Shown: piece after piece, positions 37,061-49,266 of the stretch
How positions within the stretch are numbered: the first letter of the stretch is position 1
How the letters are laid out: each line of letters begins with the position of its first letter
Assembly (NCBI GenBank): GCA_016748015.1
Contig: JAAOMT010000134.1
Coordinates: 604,732-668,731, forward strand
DNA: 64,000 bases
Reading direction: 5' to 3'
Source: Geosiphon pyriformis
Taxonomy: Eukaryota > Glomeromycota > Glomeromycetes > Archaeosporales > Geosiphonaceae
The notes under the pieces: model-generated
The model's database searches: none
What the model was told of the DNA's origin: nothing
The model's input: only the letters and a program-made list of their open reading frames with translations
Position numbers and translations under genes: made by a program

Positions 37061-38195
37061 AAAAAAAAAATTTATATTATTTATTAATATTTTGTAAAAA
37101 CAATTAATAATATTTTTGTAATTTTGTTAAATTTAAATACAATAAAAATTATATGTCTAAATATTTTAGTTTTTATAATTAATATTTAATATTAAAATAA
37201 ATTTTTTATGTTTTTTTGGTTTTTAATTAAGTTTTAATTTTAATTTTTAAGTTAAAACAATTAATAAATTCTAATTTTTTTATTACCAAAAATTAAAAAT
37301 TAAATATCTAAGTATTAATTCTGTTTTTAATATTCAATTTTGTTTTTGGTTTTAATTATATTATCGAAATTTAATTATTAAATCTGGTTTTAATATAAGT
37401 ACAAAAATATTAATTAATTTATTAAAATACTGTATTTATTAAAAATTATTATTAAACAATTTATTAAAAAGTATTAGTTAAAAAATTTAAAAGATAATTT
37501 TTGTTGTTAATAAACATTAAAAATTTATATTATGTAATTATTCTTGAATTATTTTAATTATAATTGTATAATCTACTAATTAACTAAAAAACTTATATTT
37601 AAAACTATTAATAATTAATAATTTAATAATTTCTTTAATTAAAACTTTAATTATTTTACAAATAATTCAATTTTTATATTTTATAATATAATAATAATAA
37701 AAAAATAAGCTAAAATTTTTTAATAATAAATTAATAAATAAATATTTTGAATATATTAATATATTTGACAAAAAAAAACCAATTTATTTTTAAAATATTG
37801 TTTATATTATTTTTTTATAAAAAATAAACCATTTTTATTTAAATTAATTTACAATTTTCTAAAATTAAAATCAAAAATTTTTTAAAAAAAAACCTCAAAA
37901 AAAATTCATTTATTATTTTAAATTTTTTGCAAATAATTTAATTTTTTTTAACTTTGTATTAATTATTAAAATTTTAAATAAATTTTAATTAAAAATTTGT
38001 ATTTATTAATTTTAATTACAAATCTGTTAAATTATTTATATTTTGTTTATATATTTACTAAAATTAATTTTTAAAATACTTATAATTTAATATAAATACA
38101 TAAAAAAAATAAATACAAAAAAATTTATTAAATATTATTATCAAAAAATTTTCTATTTTTTTTTTAATATTATTAATATTGTTTTGCTATTAATT
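37061..38195. other. Extremely AT-rich spacer
   Basis: Nearly pure A/T with homopolymers; no gene or clear tandem period seen. It ends where dispersed repeat R copy 2 begins. Confidence 0.7.
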
Positions 38196-38333
38196 CTGCT
38201 GTTTAATAGAAATCAGTAAATCTTTAATAAGCTAATTTTTCTTCCAAAGTATTTTTTATACTTTAAACTATGTGTATTATTAGGCTTATAATAGAATAAC
38301 CAATTTTGTGCCAATTATTTGTATAGTTATTTT
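38196..38333. repeat. Dispersed repeat R, copy 2, left part
   Basis: Aligns to 27315-27472 of copy 1 (for example CCAATTTTGTGCCAATTA against CCAATTCCATGCCAGTTA). The repeat then stops at the oligo(T)/target-site duplication of element C and resumes at 40618. Confidence 0.6.
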
Positions 38334-40617
38334 TTTTTTTATTTGCTTAATGAGTGCAGCCCAAAAACAATCTAGTACCATACATCAAAAAAATGATCTA
38401 AACTATATGTTAATCATATGCTTTCTACACATGACTAGTTACTCAGACCAATCAAGAACACACTATACTGAAATAATAGAAGGTGAGAATAATCCCAACC
38501 CACAAATTTTTTTAATAATACCATTCAGATTTCTAGAATCAAAAATAAACTCACTAAGAAATAATCTAGTAGATTTAACACTACTTTTAATCTCAGCACC
38601 TGACATCTGCCACAAAGCTATAACATGTTCAACAGTGTTTTCACTTAAGAGAAAAGGTTTGGCAGCCTGTATATTATCATAATCCATGCCACCAAAGTCA
38701 ACTTCAAATCTAAGACAAGCAATGTCTTTAGACACACCAACTATAAGATTGGCAAAATTATTAAAAGCATATTTTATAGAAAGAAGATCTTTTTCAACCT
38801 AAACAGTTTTAATAGTATTATTATCAAGGAGACGAGATACCAAGACAACCAAAGAGCCAACAGGCTCAACAATAGACTTTACTAAAGCAGCCAAATCCGA
38901 ATTTGCTTTTCCAAAGAGTCCAATCTGGACCTAACAGCAGGATCAACAATAGCTACAGAAGAGGCAGAAGTCACCAAAGGAGGAAATTCAGACATAACAG
39001 AGGGAGCAAACACCTTAACATAAGACAAAAAACCAACAAAGCATAGTTTGAACACCTTGGGAACCTTAGAAAAAGAAGATAAAGCAACTTTACAGTCTAC
39101 AGCCAAGTGACCTGTTTCTTAATACTGAAAACAATGCCAACAATCAAGAGTCTCCCACGAGATACAGCATTTTCTAAGCATACCAGTTTTGGTAACAGCA
39201 AGGTTCAAATCAGCTTGGGAGCCAAACATAACTAGAGTAAAGTAGAAACAATAACCAGAATCAAGAGACTGAGGAATGAAACAAGACTGGCCACCAACCT
39301 GAGAAATCATATCACTGATTTCAAAGGCAGTACAGCCAAGAGAAAGGTTGACCAACTTGGCCTTAAATCTATCACAAGACAAAATAGTCTTATTTTGATT
39401 CACCAAAAGAAGGATTCTAACACTATCTTTGCCCACCAATACTGACCAATAATTCAAAGCAGACACAGCAGAGTTCAACTTTTCAAAATAGACCACCATA
39501 TACTGCCAAACACTAGCAGGCTTTAGCACAATACGAGTAACACTACCAAACACACTGAGAGCTGTCTTAATGTCAGCAGCAGACACACCCAAGAGCACAT
39601 CACACAGTGCAACAGCAGTAGAAGGGGAACCAGACTTAGAAACCACCAAAGACTTGGCAATTTTAAGAGTGGCAAGACAAACAGAGCTTGTAAGCTTAAC
39701 TAAAAACACAGCATCTAAAGAGGTTTGAGAAGCAAATTCCACACAAAAAAGCTTCACATTGTCTTTTGAAACAGACTTAGCACCCAAAAAACCATGTACA
39801 GACTGAAAAACAGCCTTAACATGAGCCAATTTGATTTTAAAAGTAGCACCAGACACCAGAGTGAAGACCACCTATTCAGCAAATCTCTGACAATTAATAA
39901 TAGTTTCCCAAGCACTATCAGAAGTAGCACCAGAAACTAGAGAAAAAGATAATTCAGTCTTTATTTGATCAGCCCAGTTTTTAAGAACAGATGACCCAAC
40001 AAGAGGAGATTGTTTTGCTTCCAAAATTGGCGATGATCTGTCAGAAGACACCACATTTGGCAACACAGCCAGTAGTTGATCTTGGCCCATCTTGGATGAT
40101 GTGCTGGATGATACTACAGAAATCTCATCTAAGATCTCATTGGGAACCACAAAGTGGTTCAGTGTAACAATAGCAGAGATAAGCAACTGCTCCCACTTTT
40201 CTGAACTTTTGGTCTTTTTGATCATTTTTTTTGAAGAGGTGATGCTAGCAGTACCAGATGTAGAAGCTATGAAAAAGAAGACCAGCTTGTTAACTGGTCT
40301 ATTATTAAACACTTTTGGGCTCTTAGTAGGGATGAAGGCAACACTGAGACTAATCCAAGTGTGTCTCTTTGAGGGAACTTTGACTGGTGAAAAACCAGCC
40401 AAAGGTGAGGAAATTGCTTCAATGGCTACCAAAGGCAGCTTATCATAATTATTGGGTAAAGAAAAAACTTCTAAAATGTTCTGCCTCATTGCTTCTACAA
40501 CAGAGAGAGCTCCTCTGATTGAAATTTTATTAGATATTTTGGGACAGATATCAGGTGCAGCTTTTTTACTCTTTGCTTTGATCATGATCATAAAATTAAG
40601 GAAACAAAGAGTTTTTT
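38334..40617 (-). mobile_element. LINE copy C: ORF1-only non-autonomous unit
   Basis: A 2.28-kb minus-strand unit holding ORF1 and the family 3' region but no endonuclease, RT or RNase H. It is bounded by GTTATTTT at 38326-38333 and 40618-40625 (candidate 8-base target-site duplication) and ends in an oligo(A) tail (T11 at 38330-38340, overlapping the duplication). The bases outside both borders join into dispersed repeat R. This is what target-primed reverse transcription of an ORF1-only RNA would leave; compare half-LINE (HAL1) elements of mammals. Confidence 0.75.
38463..40591 (-). pseudogene. LINE C ORF1 (type I, zinc-knuckle), interrupted
   Basis: ATG at 40591, only 26 bases from the 5' border. 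Basic/Ser-rich N-terminal part to 39872 with a stop at a probable Trp, then FTLVSGATFKIKLAHVKAVF, two RRM-like segments (LKIAKSLVVSKSGSPSTAVA; VVYFEKLNSAVSALNYWSVL), and a knuckle CFQY-stop-ETGHLAVDC in which one Cys is Tyr and one Gln codon is TAA. After that come SRLDSLEKQI and, past a frameshift, the C-terminal part 38735-38463 (FLSEFIFDSRNLNGIIKKIC). Three or more lesions, otherwise full length. It differs clearly from the ORF1 of copies A and B. Confidence 0.8.
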
Positions 40618-41220
40618 GTTATTTTATAATAAAAATTAATTCTTTTACTAAAAAATTTTATCTGTAAGCTTTTCAAAATATTAGTATGGAATAGTTAATT
40701 TCACAATAAAAATAATTAAAAATTTTTATGTTTTCAAAGTAAGTTTTATTGAAATTAATTTGTATAAAAAATACTAAAAAAGTTATTAATTATAATTAAG
40801 ATATTTTTTGAAAAAAAAAACTTTTTTTTTATACAATTTGTTATAGTATTATTTTATGATCTAATACTCTTTTTTTTTCTAATTTTTAGTAAATTAAAGA
40901 TATATTTTATAGAATTACAAATTATTTCTATAAACTATAAATTATTTTGATAAACTGTTAAATATTTTATTAAATTACTAAATATTTTAGTAAATTTTAA
41001 ATGTTATATAGTTTAATATATTGCATAATCTGATTATTATAATTTAGTTACATTTGTGTTTTATATAAATCAAATTATTAATTAAATAATAATTCAAATA
41101 ATTTGATAAGATAATAAGTAATAAATTAAAATAATAATATATGCTAATTAATAATAGAAATTAAAAAAATAATTTCATATTAAATAATATCTCAAATTTT
41201 GGCTGATAATAGTATATTAT
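40618..41220. repeat. Dispersed repeat R, copy 2, right part
   Basis: Aligns to 27533-28288 of copy 1: GTTATTTTATAATAAAAATT against GTTACTTTGCTGTGAAAGTC, then TATACAATTTGTTATAGTA against TATACAACTTGTTGTAGTA, and the end TAATTAATAATAGAAATTA in both. More AT-rich than copy 1. Confidence 0.65.
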
Positions 41221-41573
41221 AATTATTTTAAATATTTAATTATATTATTAAGTTAACAAATAATTTTTAAAAAAATTACTTATATTAATTTGTTATATAT
41301 TATTTTAATAATATTTTTATTCATTCTAAAAATCAAAAAAAAACTATAAAAAACATAAATATTTTGTTTTTAAATAATTATAAAAATATTAATTATAAAT
41401 TAAACTTAAAAAATACAAATTTAATTAAGTTTTTTAAATATAAGTTTTTTAAAAATATTTTAATAAATAACAAAAAAATCCAAACAATTTTAAATTAAAT
41501 AACATTTTTTTTAATAAAAAATACTTAAATTTTTAGAATTTGTTAATTTTTATTGATAATTTATTAAAAACTA
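41221..41573. other. AT-rich spacer
   Basis: No gene seen; sits between dispersed repeat R copy 2 and the 3' end of LINE D. Confidence 0.7.
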
Positions 41574-41769
41574 TTTTTTTTTATTAAAGAATTTAATGAG
41601 CAAAGTCCAATTACTATCTAGTACATAGAGCCAAACTAAGAGGCCCAAACTAAATATGATTCATGTGGTTACTACATGTGGCTAGTCATTTAGACCAGTC
41701 AAGGCAATATTACACACCTATAATAACTTGTATACCACCTCCCAGACCAAAAAAGAAACTACATGGCTT

Positions 41770-44700
41770 CTAATAACCAAAGCTAACAGCAAAAAACTTA
41801 GCCACACTGAGCAACCTAACAACACCATCAGAAAACAAAAAAGACACATCACAAGAAAGCCCAGAAACAACACCACCATCTTGAACCAAACCAGCCTTCT
41901 CCATCACTACCTGGTGGTTAGATCTCACCAACCACACCTTAGCACAATACAACTCCACAATAAATCTTATAAAATCAATAATCTGAGCAACAGCCAATTT
42001 TCAGTCATCAAAAACACAACAAGTCTCTCTATACCACTCATCCAGCACAAATCTTTTGTAGACCAAAGCATACAACCCGAGATTGATAGAACATTAAGAT
42101 AGTACCCACAACACAGCAGATAAAAAACAATCAAAAACACCAGCCAAAGCAGACCAATGAGCAGAAACCTTAGCCAACATCTCATTGTGAATGTCAGATT
42201 CATGAACACAAGTAAAAGCATAGTCAGAAAACTCCACACCACCACACAGCAGACACAGCACACTAGGGTAACATTTATTATATAGCCTCTTCCTGACCAC
42301 TACCAGCAATCTCCTGTACACAGCTTTTATCATATAAGAGCAGAGTGTTGAAGACTTGTGACTAGTAAAACCAGCAAGCATATGAGAATCAGAATGTCAC
42401 ACTCTTGCAGTAGCAACCCAGTCTACACAACCAATCATTGCATCTGGAACCACATTGCAGCCAGGACCAGCTTCCCAACAAGCACGACAAACAGACCAAA
42501 AAATATCCCAGACAAAATGACAGACATTACCAAAAACAGCAGTATCTTCAGCAACCAGAAAATGTTTACACATATTGGCCAACAGTAAAAAGGAAGACCC
42601 AGAGGCAACTCTAGCAGCCAAGTTGGCTCTTACATTACCAAGAATCCCAAAATGGCCTTTAACCTTAGCCCAACTTACATTAAGATCCTTATCCTTGACC
42701 AAATTAAAAATATGACACCTCTCAAGCCAGCATTGATTACAGAAATCAGGGGGAGCAAGAAACATCTCAGATACACATGCGTCAATGATAGCCTGACTGT
42801 TAAGATGTAACACCACAGTACTAAAAGAAAGAACACATTCCAAAGACAAAGCAATAGCCTGTAATTCAGCCATAGTAGAAGACAAAAGGCCCCAAACTGC
42901 AACACCAATGCTCAAATCCAAGGCCAAAAAATATGCAGCAGCACCATTAGCAACCTTAGTAGAGCCAGTATTCTTTAAGAACCTATCTGTATAAACTTTA
43001 AAAAAGTCCGACTAAACATCATGCAATCTATCCTTTATAGCAGAAAACTTACTAGACCCCAATACATTCAGTCCATGTAGCTTTACAAAACCAGTAGTGC
43101 CAGATGATGAAAACCTCTTACCTAGAAAAAACTCAGATACAACCACGAACCAACAAGACACAAGACCACATGGATCTAATCTCTTCTAATGGCAAAAAGT
43201 TTTTCAATCCAACAAGCCACCTTTCTTATCAAAAAGTTGATTACCAAAGGCAACACCAAAATGTCTGAGAGATTTGACTGAATCAAAATACAGAAACTTT
43301 CCAAGAATAGAAGACAAAAAAAAATGGCCAGGATTATGAAAAGCAGTGGGAAGATTGTTTGCCAAAGACAGCTCATTGTCCAAAAAGATCCTAACCAACC
43401 CAGCCAGAAAATTGTTTACTGGACTAACATATAACCTGACAGGAAACTGCAAAGAGTCCAAAGAGGCCCAATCCAGAACTTGCAAATCCAAAAATCTATG
43501 ACTAAACAAACACCCAAGAATACCAGAAGCATTAGAGAACATTATCAGAGCAGCCACCTTCTTTTCAAACTGCACCTGCTTAAAAAGTTTCAGGCTATAC
43601 AATGAGAGATAATGCAAAGCAGCATCAGGAAAGTCACGAGGAAGACAAGCTTTAGATCTAATGCCCTTCTTAACCAATACATCCCATTTGTGACAAACAT
43701 TAGAAGGGACAAAGCTAAACTGAATATGATAACTGACAATAGGCTGCAAAACAGCTGAAACCAAATACAAGAACTGCTTATCCATAATAGCCTTTCTAAG
43801 CACAATGTTAACAAAGAAACAAACATTAGCATAAGCTTTGGCAACACTCAGTTTAGACAATCTCTCAGTAAACAAAAAGATACCCAGGTAGTAATGTGTC
43901 TCGCCCTTCTTAGCAATTAAAATAGGCTGCCCACAAATACTCAATGAAGCAACTTTAACACCCTAATTAATAGGAATAGCTACTGTTTTCTCACTGTTGA
44001 TAAAAATATTATTGACCTCAAAAAACTCACTGGCAATGTTCAAAGCATACTGAGTAAAGGCTTGACAATTCCCAACCCAGATTGTATCATCAACAAAAGC
44101 ACTAGCTGAAAAATACGAAATGAAATTTCCACTACTCTCAATCCTTCCAGTCTTCGAAACAAACCTAGTGTCAATTCAATACTCACACAATTGTTTATGC
44201 CTCTTGACTTTACACAAAAAAGGGTCATAAAAGATCCTCCACAGAAGTGGTGAAAAGACCTCACTCTGATCTAGTTCATTATGAACCCTATAACCACCAG
44301 ACAAACCAAAGTCAGTCATCATCCTGTTAACTTTGTCCTCATGAATACTGCCAAAAAATCTAATAAATCTATCACACATCTTGATATGCTGTAAGCTAGC
44401 TCTTAAATAATGTCATCCTATTGAATCATAGGCTTTTTGCATGTCCTGTAGAACCAATCACACTTCCCTATTCTTTTCAAGAGCATCTTCAACTATTGAC
44501 CCAATAGCAAACACCAAAGATTGTGTGGACATACCCTTCAACACCAAAAAATTGTCACCTTAAAGCACATTAAACTTGCTACAAGCCACCAAAATATAAT
44601 TAGACAGAATCTTAGAAAGGATCTTTCTGGCAGTTTCAATTAAAGCAATGGGCTGAGTGTTCATAAGAACTCCATTTCAGTCATAAAGCTTAGGAATTAT

Positions 44701-46432
44701 CAAAACCCATGCTTTTTTCTACAAAGCAAACACCAAACCAACAGCCAAACACACATTTAACAGCTCCAACAAGCATCTCAGAGCCACCTCACTACTATGT
44801 TTCCATAGCTCATTCAGAATACCAGATAAACCAGCAGCCTTGCCATCAGGCAGACTAAAAACAACTGGAAGCAACTCATCTATATTGACTGCACACATAA
44901 CACTAGAAAACGCGTTATCTCAAACATATTTCAAAGGTGCATACTGATGGGCCCAAAGGTCAAGGAGTACTGAAAGCACTGAGTGCTTCCTTGTCTATCC
45001 TTCCATGATCTTGTTCACACCCAACTTTACCTCCTTAGGTTTTAAAATCAGTTTATTATTAACCACTAAGTGATCCAACATCACCTTACAAAAGAGTTTG
45101 TCCAACACACTTCTGATCATACTATTTTTATCTGAACAGAAATTTTCCATGTGTCTCTCAATTGCCTTTCTAATAGAAGCTTCCTCAGCCAACCTTGACT
45201 TAAACATTTTTGACCTTTTGTAGTCTCTGTGGACCAATGACAAATGTTTAATAATAACTTCAAACTTCACATCCAAGTAGAATAACACATCAAAAGCATG
45301 AGCCTTGGTATCATCCAAAGTTAACCACCTACTCACTAGACAATCAATCTCAGACAAATCATCAGAGTGCTTTGACGATCTTAGCCACCAACAATTCCAA
45401 ACCAAAAAACTTAGAAGAATGTTTGTTCCTCGAACACCTAAATTCATTAAACCAATGTTTCAAAAATGTTGTATCAGCAGACTCTACCACAGCTTCCTCC
45501 AAAACTGCCCACATAGCATCCATATTCCCATGTGATTCAGCACCAGAGAACAACTCACTCAACAACATGAGCTTGACTAACAAGAGATTTCTGAACTTGG
45601 CCCATTGAGCACAGTCAGCATCCTTGATTTTGAACTTCTAATAATTCCTGTTTGCCTGTTTGTTGTTCAAATGAACATCCAGGAGTCCACCTAAGCCGAC
45701 TGACACTACCACAACCACTCTGTGGTCAGTGTTAAAGAAATCTGAGACTGAGGCAACCTTATGATCAGCAACAGCAGACAATAAGTTCTCACTAACAAAA
45801 ATGTAATCAATCATTTTTTCAATCCCCCTTGAGTTGCTCTACATAGGAGTCCCATTCAAATGAAAACCAACAAATAAATTGACCAAACCCAAATCCAAAC
45901 AGAATTTGAAACTTGTACTTTTACTAGATCCATTTTCATTAAAGTTCCCACCCAAAACAACAAAAGTGCTAGAATTAACAGTCTTCACAATGAGAAAGTT
46001 AACTTCAGAAGCCTGAACAAACTTGACCCCAGAAGAGGCATCTGCATACAACTCCAGAAAAATAACTGAAAGCTTGCCCTTAAACAAGAGCTGAACAGAA
46101 ATAACCTGACCGGAAACCTCCTCCACCTTAGAAACATAATGAGCTAAGGAACTGTTCATAATAATAGCCACCCCAGTACCAAGAAACCCCTTATCCAAAC
46201 CTGACGTGAAAACATAGACACCATCAAACCTATCAGCAATCCAAGGTTTAATGCTAGAGCACAACTTGGTTTTTGTAATAAAAGACATTATATTGCTTAA
46301 TTTTTTATGCCAATTGACAACATCCCCTTGTTTAATAGAAACAGTCAGACCACGAACATTACACATAGCAAATTTCCAAACCAAACTGCTCATTGGGAAG
46401 ATTGAGGGAGCAAAAAACCAGCACCAGTACAC
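41770..46432 (-). pseudogene. LINE D ORF2 (endonuclease, RT, RNase H), interrupted
   Basis: Endonuclease 46432-45839, with catalytic Glu of the TETK box changed to Lys (ITKTKL) and GGDFN changed to GGNFN. RT N-terminal part 45583-44995 (frameshift near 45400), RT palm 44379-44040 with intact AFVDDTIWVGN at about 44090, thumb 43944-43204 (WASLDSLQFPVRLYVSPVNN). RNase H about 43000-42397: YTD and MAELQAIALSLECV kept, but HLNSQ and RANLAA have Asn for Asp. C-terminal domain 42381-41770 (LCLLCGGVEFSDYAFTC). Several stops look like TGG to TAG or CGA to TGA changes. Not active as read. Confidence 0.84.
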
Positions 46433-46881
46433 AAAAAATCTAATCTCACCAAAACCATACTAATAGAAACATCCAAAGCTGACAATTTAGATTCCAAACC
46501 ACCCACCTTAATAATTAAAACCTTAGAAATGCTAGAACCAAAACCAGCATCTGACACATCAGCAATTAAAGAAAGGGGTTCAAAAGATGCCAACATGCTA
46601 TCCACAAGCATATCCGAGTTCAAGACTGACACCTTAGGCACAATAACAGCCAGCAAAGAAACACAAAAGAAAGGTGCCAAAGACACCAATTCAACACCAT
46701 TCAATCTTCTTAAAATATCTAACACTTGATCCGCCAAAAGCTTTAAAGAGCATTCCAAAGCCACCAAACAATTACTCAAACCAGAGACATCAAGAGAAGA
46801 AGACACCAATGACAATGGTTTCCTACCAGAAGACAGACCAACACCAGAAAAGACTGAAGAAACCACATAAAAACTATTCAA
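46390..46881 (-). pseudogene. LINE D ORF1 C-terminal tail
   Basis: Last 163 codons of a type II-like ORF1: NCLVALECSLKLLADQVLDI and SISKVLIIKVGGLESKLSAL match the tail of copy B. Its 3' end overlaps the start of ORF2 by about 40 bases in another frame. The N-terminal RRM-like and knuckle parts are missing because the element is truncated here. Confidence 0.75.
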
Positions 46882-48960
46882 TATATAATAATATTATTAA
46901 TTATTTTAACAAAAAAAAATTGTTTATATAAATTTTTTAAGTTAATAATATATTTAAATTTTTAAACAAGTTTTTATTTTATTTTTTTATTATTTTATAC
47001 TAATCTTATTAAACTATATATTATTAAAACCATTGTTTTAAATTTTATATTTGGATTATTTTACAATTATAATTAAATTATTAATTATATTTTATTGTTT
47101 TTTATTTATGAAAATTTTTTGTTTAAAAAATTATAATAAAAACTTTTGATAATTATTGCAGTTTTTAAATAATAATAATAATATTTTATTAATATTTAGC
47201 ATTTATTACAATACTTTTTTATATTATTTGAAATTTAAATTTAAGATTTATAATTAATAAAAAATTATATTACTTAAAACTAAATATTAAAATTGCTGTT
47301 CTTTTTTTTTATGTATAAATTTAAATCTTTTAAAAATAATTATATTTAAAAAATCATTAATAATCTTTTAAAATTTAATTTATTAATTAAAAAATAAAAA
47401 TATATTAAAATATTTTTATTTATAATAATAAATTTATATTTTAAAAAAACTAAAACATTTACAATTTTAAAAAAAAGTTATAATAATCTGTTTATTAAGT
47501 ATTTTGAAGTTAATAAAATTTTAAGTTAATTATTACAAAATTTTAATAATTATAACAAAAAAAAATTTGTTAAAAATTATGTTAAATTATATAATATTAG
47601 TTTTTTATTATTAACTTTTTGGTTTATTATAATGTTATATTATTTTAAAATAATTTTTATGAATTTTATAATAAATTTATTTATAATTAAAAAAAATTGT
47701 TATAGTAATAATAGATTATTTAGCCAAAATAATTTATTTTATTTTATGTTTTAAAATTATAATTTTAAAAAAAATAAATAATTTAATTAAGTTTTTAAAA
47801 TATTATTGAATTATACAGTTTTTTAAATAAATTTATTTTGAATTATAACTATTAATTTGTGTTTTAATTTTGAAACTATTTTTTCGAAAATTTTAATATT
47901 AATATTTTATTTTTAAATCAATAAACAAATTAAATATACTTAATAAAATTTTAGATTTTAAAAAAAATTAAAAAACAAATATGATATTTAATTTTTTAAA
48001 AGAATATTTCATTTTAAAAACTATTTAAAAACTTGTAAAAAATACAATAAATACATTTCAATTAGTTTAAATATTTAAATAAATTAGTTTAAATTAAAAA
48101 ATATTATTTTTAAAATAATATTATAGACAATAAACAATTATAAAAATTTTAAATCATTTTAGAATATTTTTAGTTAACTTATCAATTTGGTTAATAAGTA
48201 ATTTAAAATTTTTTAAATCTAAAAATTAAATTTATTTTTAATTTATTAAGTAAATTAATTATAAATTAAAACTTTTTGTTTGGTTTTTTGTATTTGTTTA
48301 CAAATTTGCTTAATTATAATATTAATAATTAATAATATAATTATTATGTTTGTTTTAATATTTTTATAATAATTAATTAATTTAAAAATAAATAAATATA
48401 ATAAAAATTAAATAATTAAATAATAAATAAATAATTAAATACAGAATTTATTTTAATATTTTTTTCATAAAAAAAAAAATTGGTAAATATTTTATTTTTT
48501 GCTATTATTATATTTGTAATATATATTTTAAAATAATATTATAATTATTTTTAAAGTATTTAATAATTTATTACTGTTAAATTAAATTTTGTTAAGTTTG
48601 TAATAATATGTTGATTTGTTTTGAAAACTTATTTTTAAATTTTTTTAAAATTAAAAAACAAATTTATTTAAAACTTAAAAGATTGAAATTAAGATTAATT
48701 TTAATAAAATTAAGAATTAATTAACTTTGAAATTATTAATTGTTTTAATAAATTGCATTTGAAATTTTAATTGTTAATTAATATTTTTTTTAAAACAAAT
48801 TAAAACAAATAATTAATAATAAATGTAAAATAATAAAATAATAATAATAATATTGAATTAATGCTTAAATATAAGAAATAAATTACTTTTTGTTATATGT
48901 AATTACTTAATTTAATTAAAAACAAATATCAAAAATAAAAAACCATTAAAAATCAAATCA
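46882..48960. other. Extremely AT-rich spacer
   Basis: Two kilobases of nearly pure A/T, including TAATAATAAT runs. No gene, RNA or ordered array seen. Confidence 0.7.
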
Positions 48961-49266
48961 GGTATTTTGTAACAATATAAAACATCAATATATATATATA
49001 CTTTTTTTAAATTAGTAAATGAATTCAAAAGATCCTCAACACACCATAATACTAAAAAAAAAAGACAATTGCATTAATAACTTGTAAATTTCGGTCTCAT
49101 CTCATTAACATTTCATTGTTATGAATCTTTTTAACGAGAACCTGTTCAAAATATTTTTGAAATGGGAAAAGAAAAGAATCTGATTTTAAAGGGTATAGGC
49201 GGCGAAAAATCTCGCCTTCAACAGTTTGCTAGGCCAGAAAAATATCTATTCCGACTTGTTTCCTTT

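Larger units (their letters stand above)
41574..46881 (-). mobile_element. LINE copy D (5'-truncated, least decayed)
   Basis: About 5.3 kb, minus strand. Begins inside the ORF1 C-terminal tail at about 46881, carries all of ORF2, and ends with the family 3' region (41583-41740) and T9 at 41574-41582. 5' truncation is typical of LINE insertion. No convincing target-site duplication found at the right border. Confidence 0.82.

Noticed and set aside
20000-46900. RIP-type (CpA to TpA) mutation of the LINEs
   Set aside because: CA dinucleotides are abundant in the copies and only CG is scarce; RIP is known from ascomycetes, not this group.
46882-48960. Centromere or origin in the AT-rich spacer
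   Set aside because: No periodic repeat or known motif; base composition alone is not evidence.
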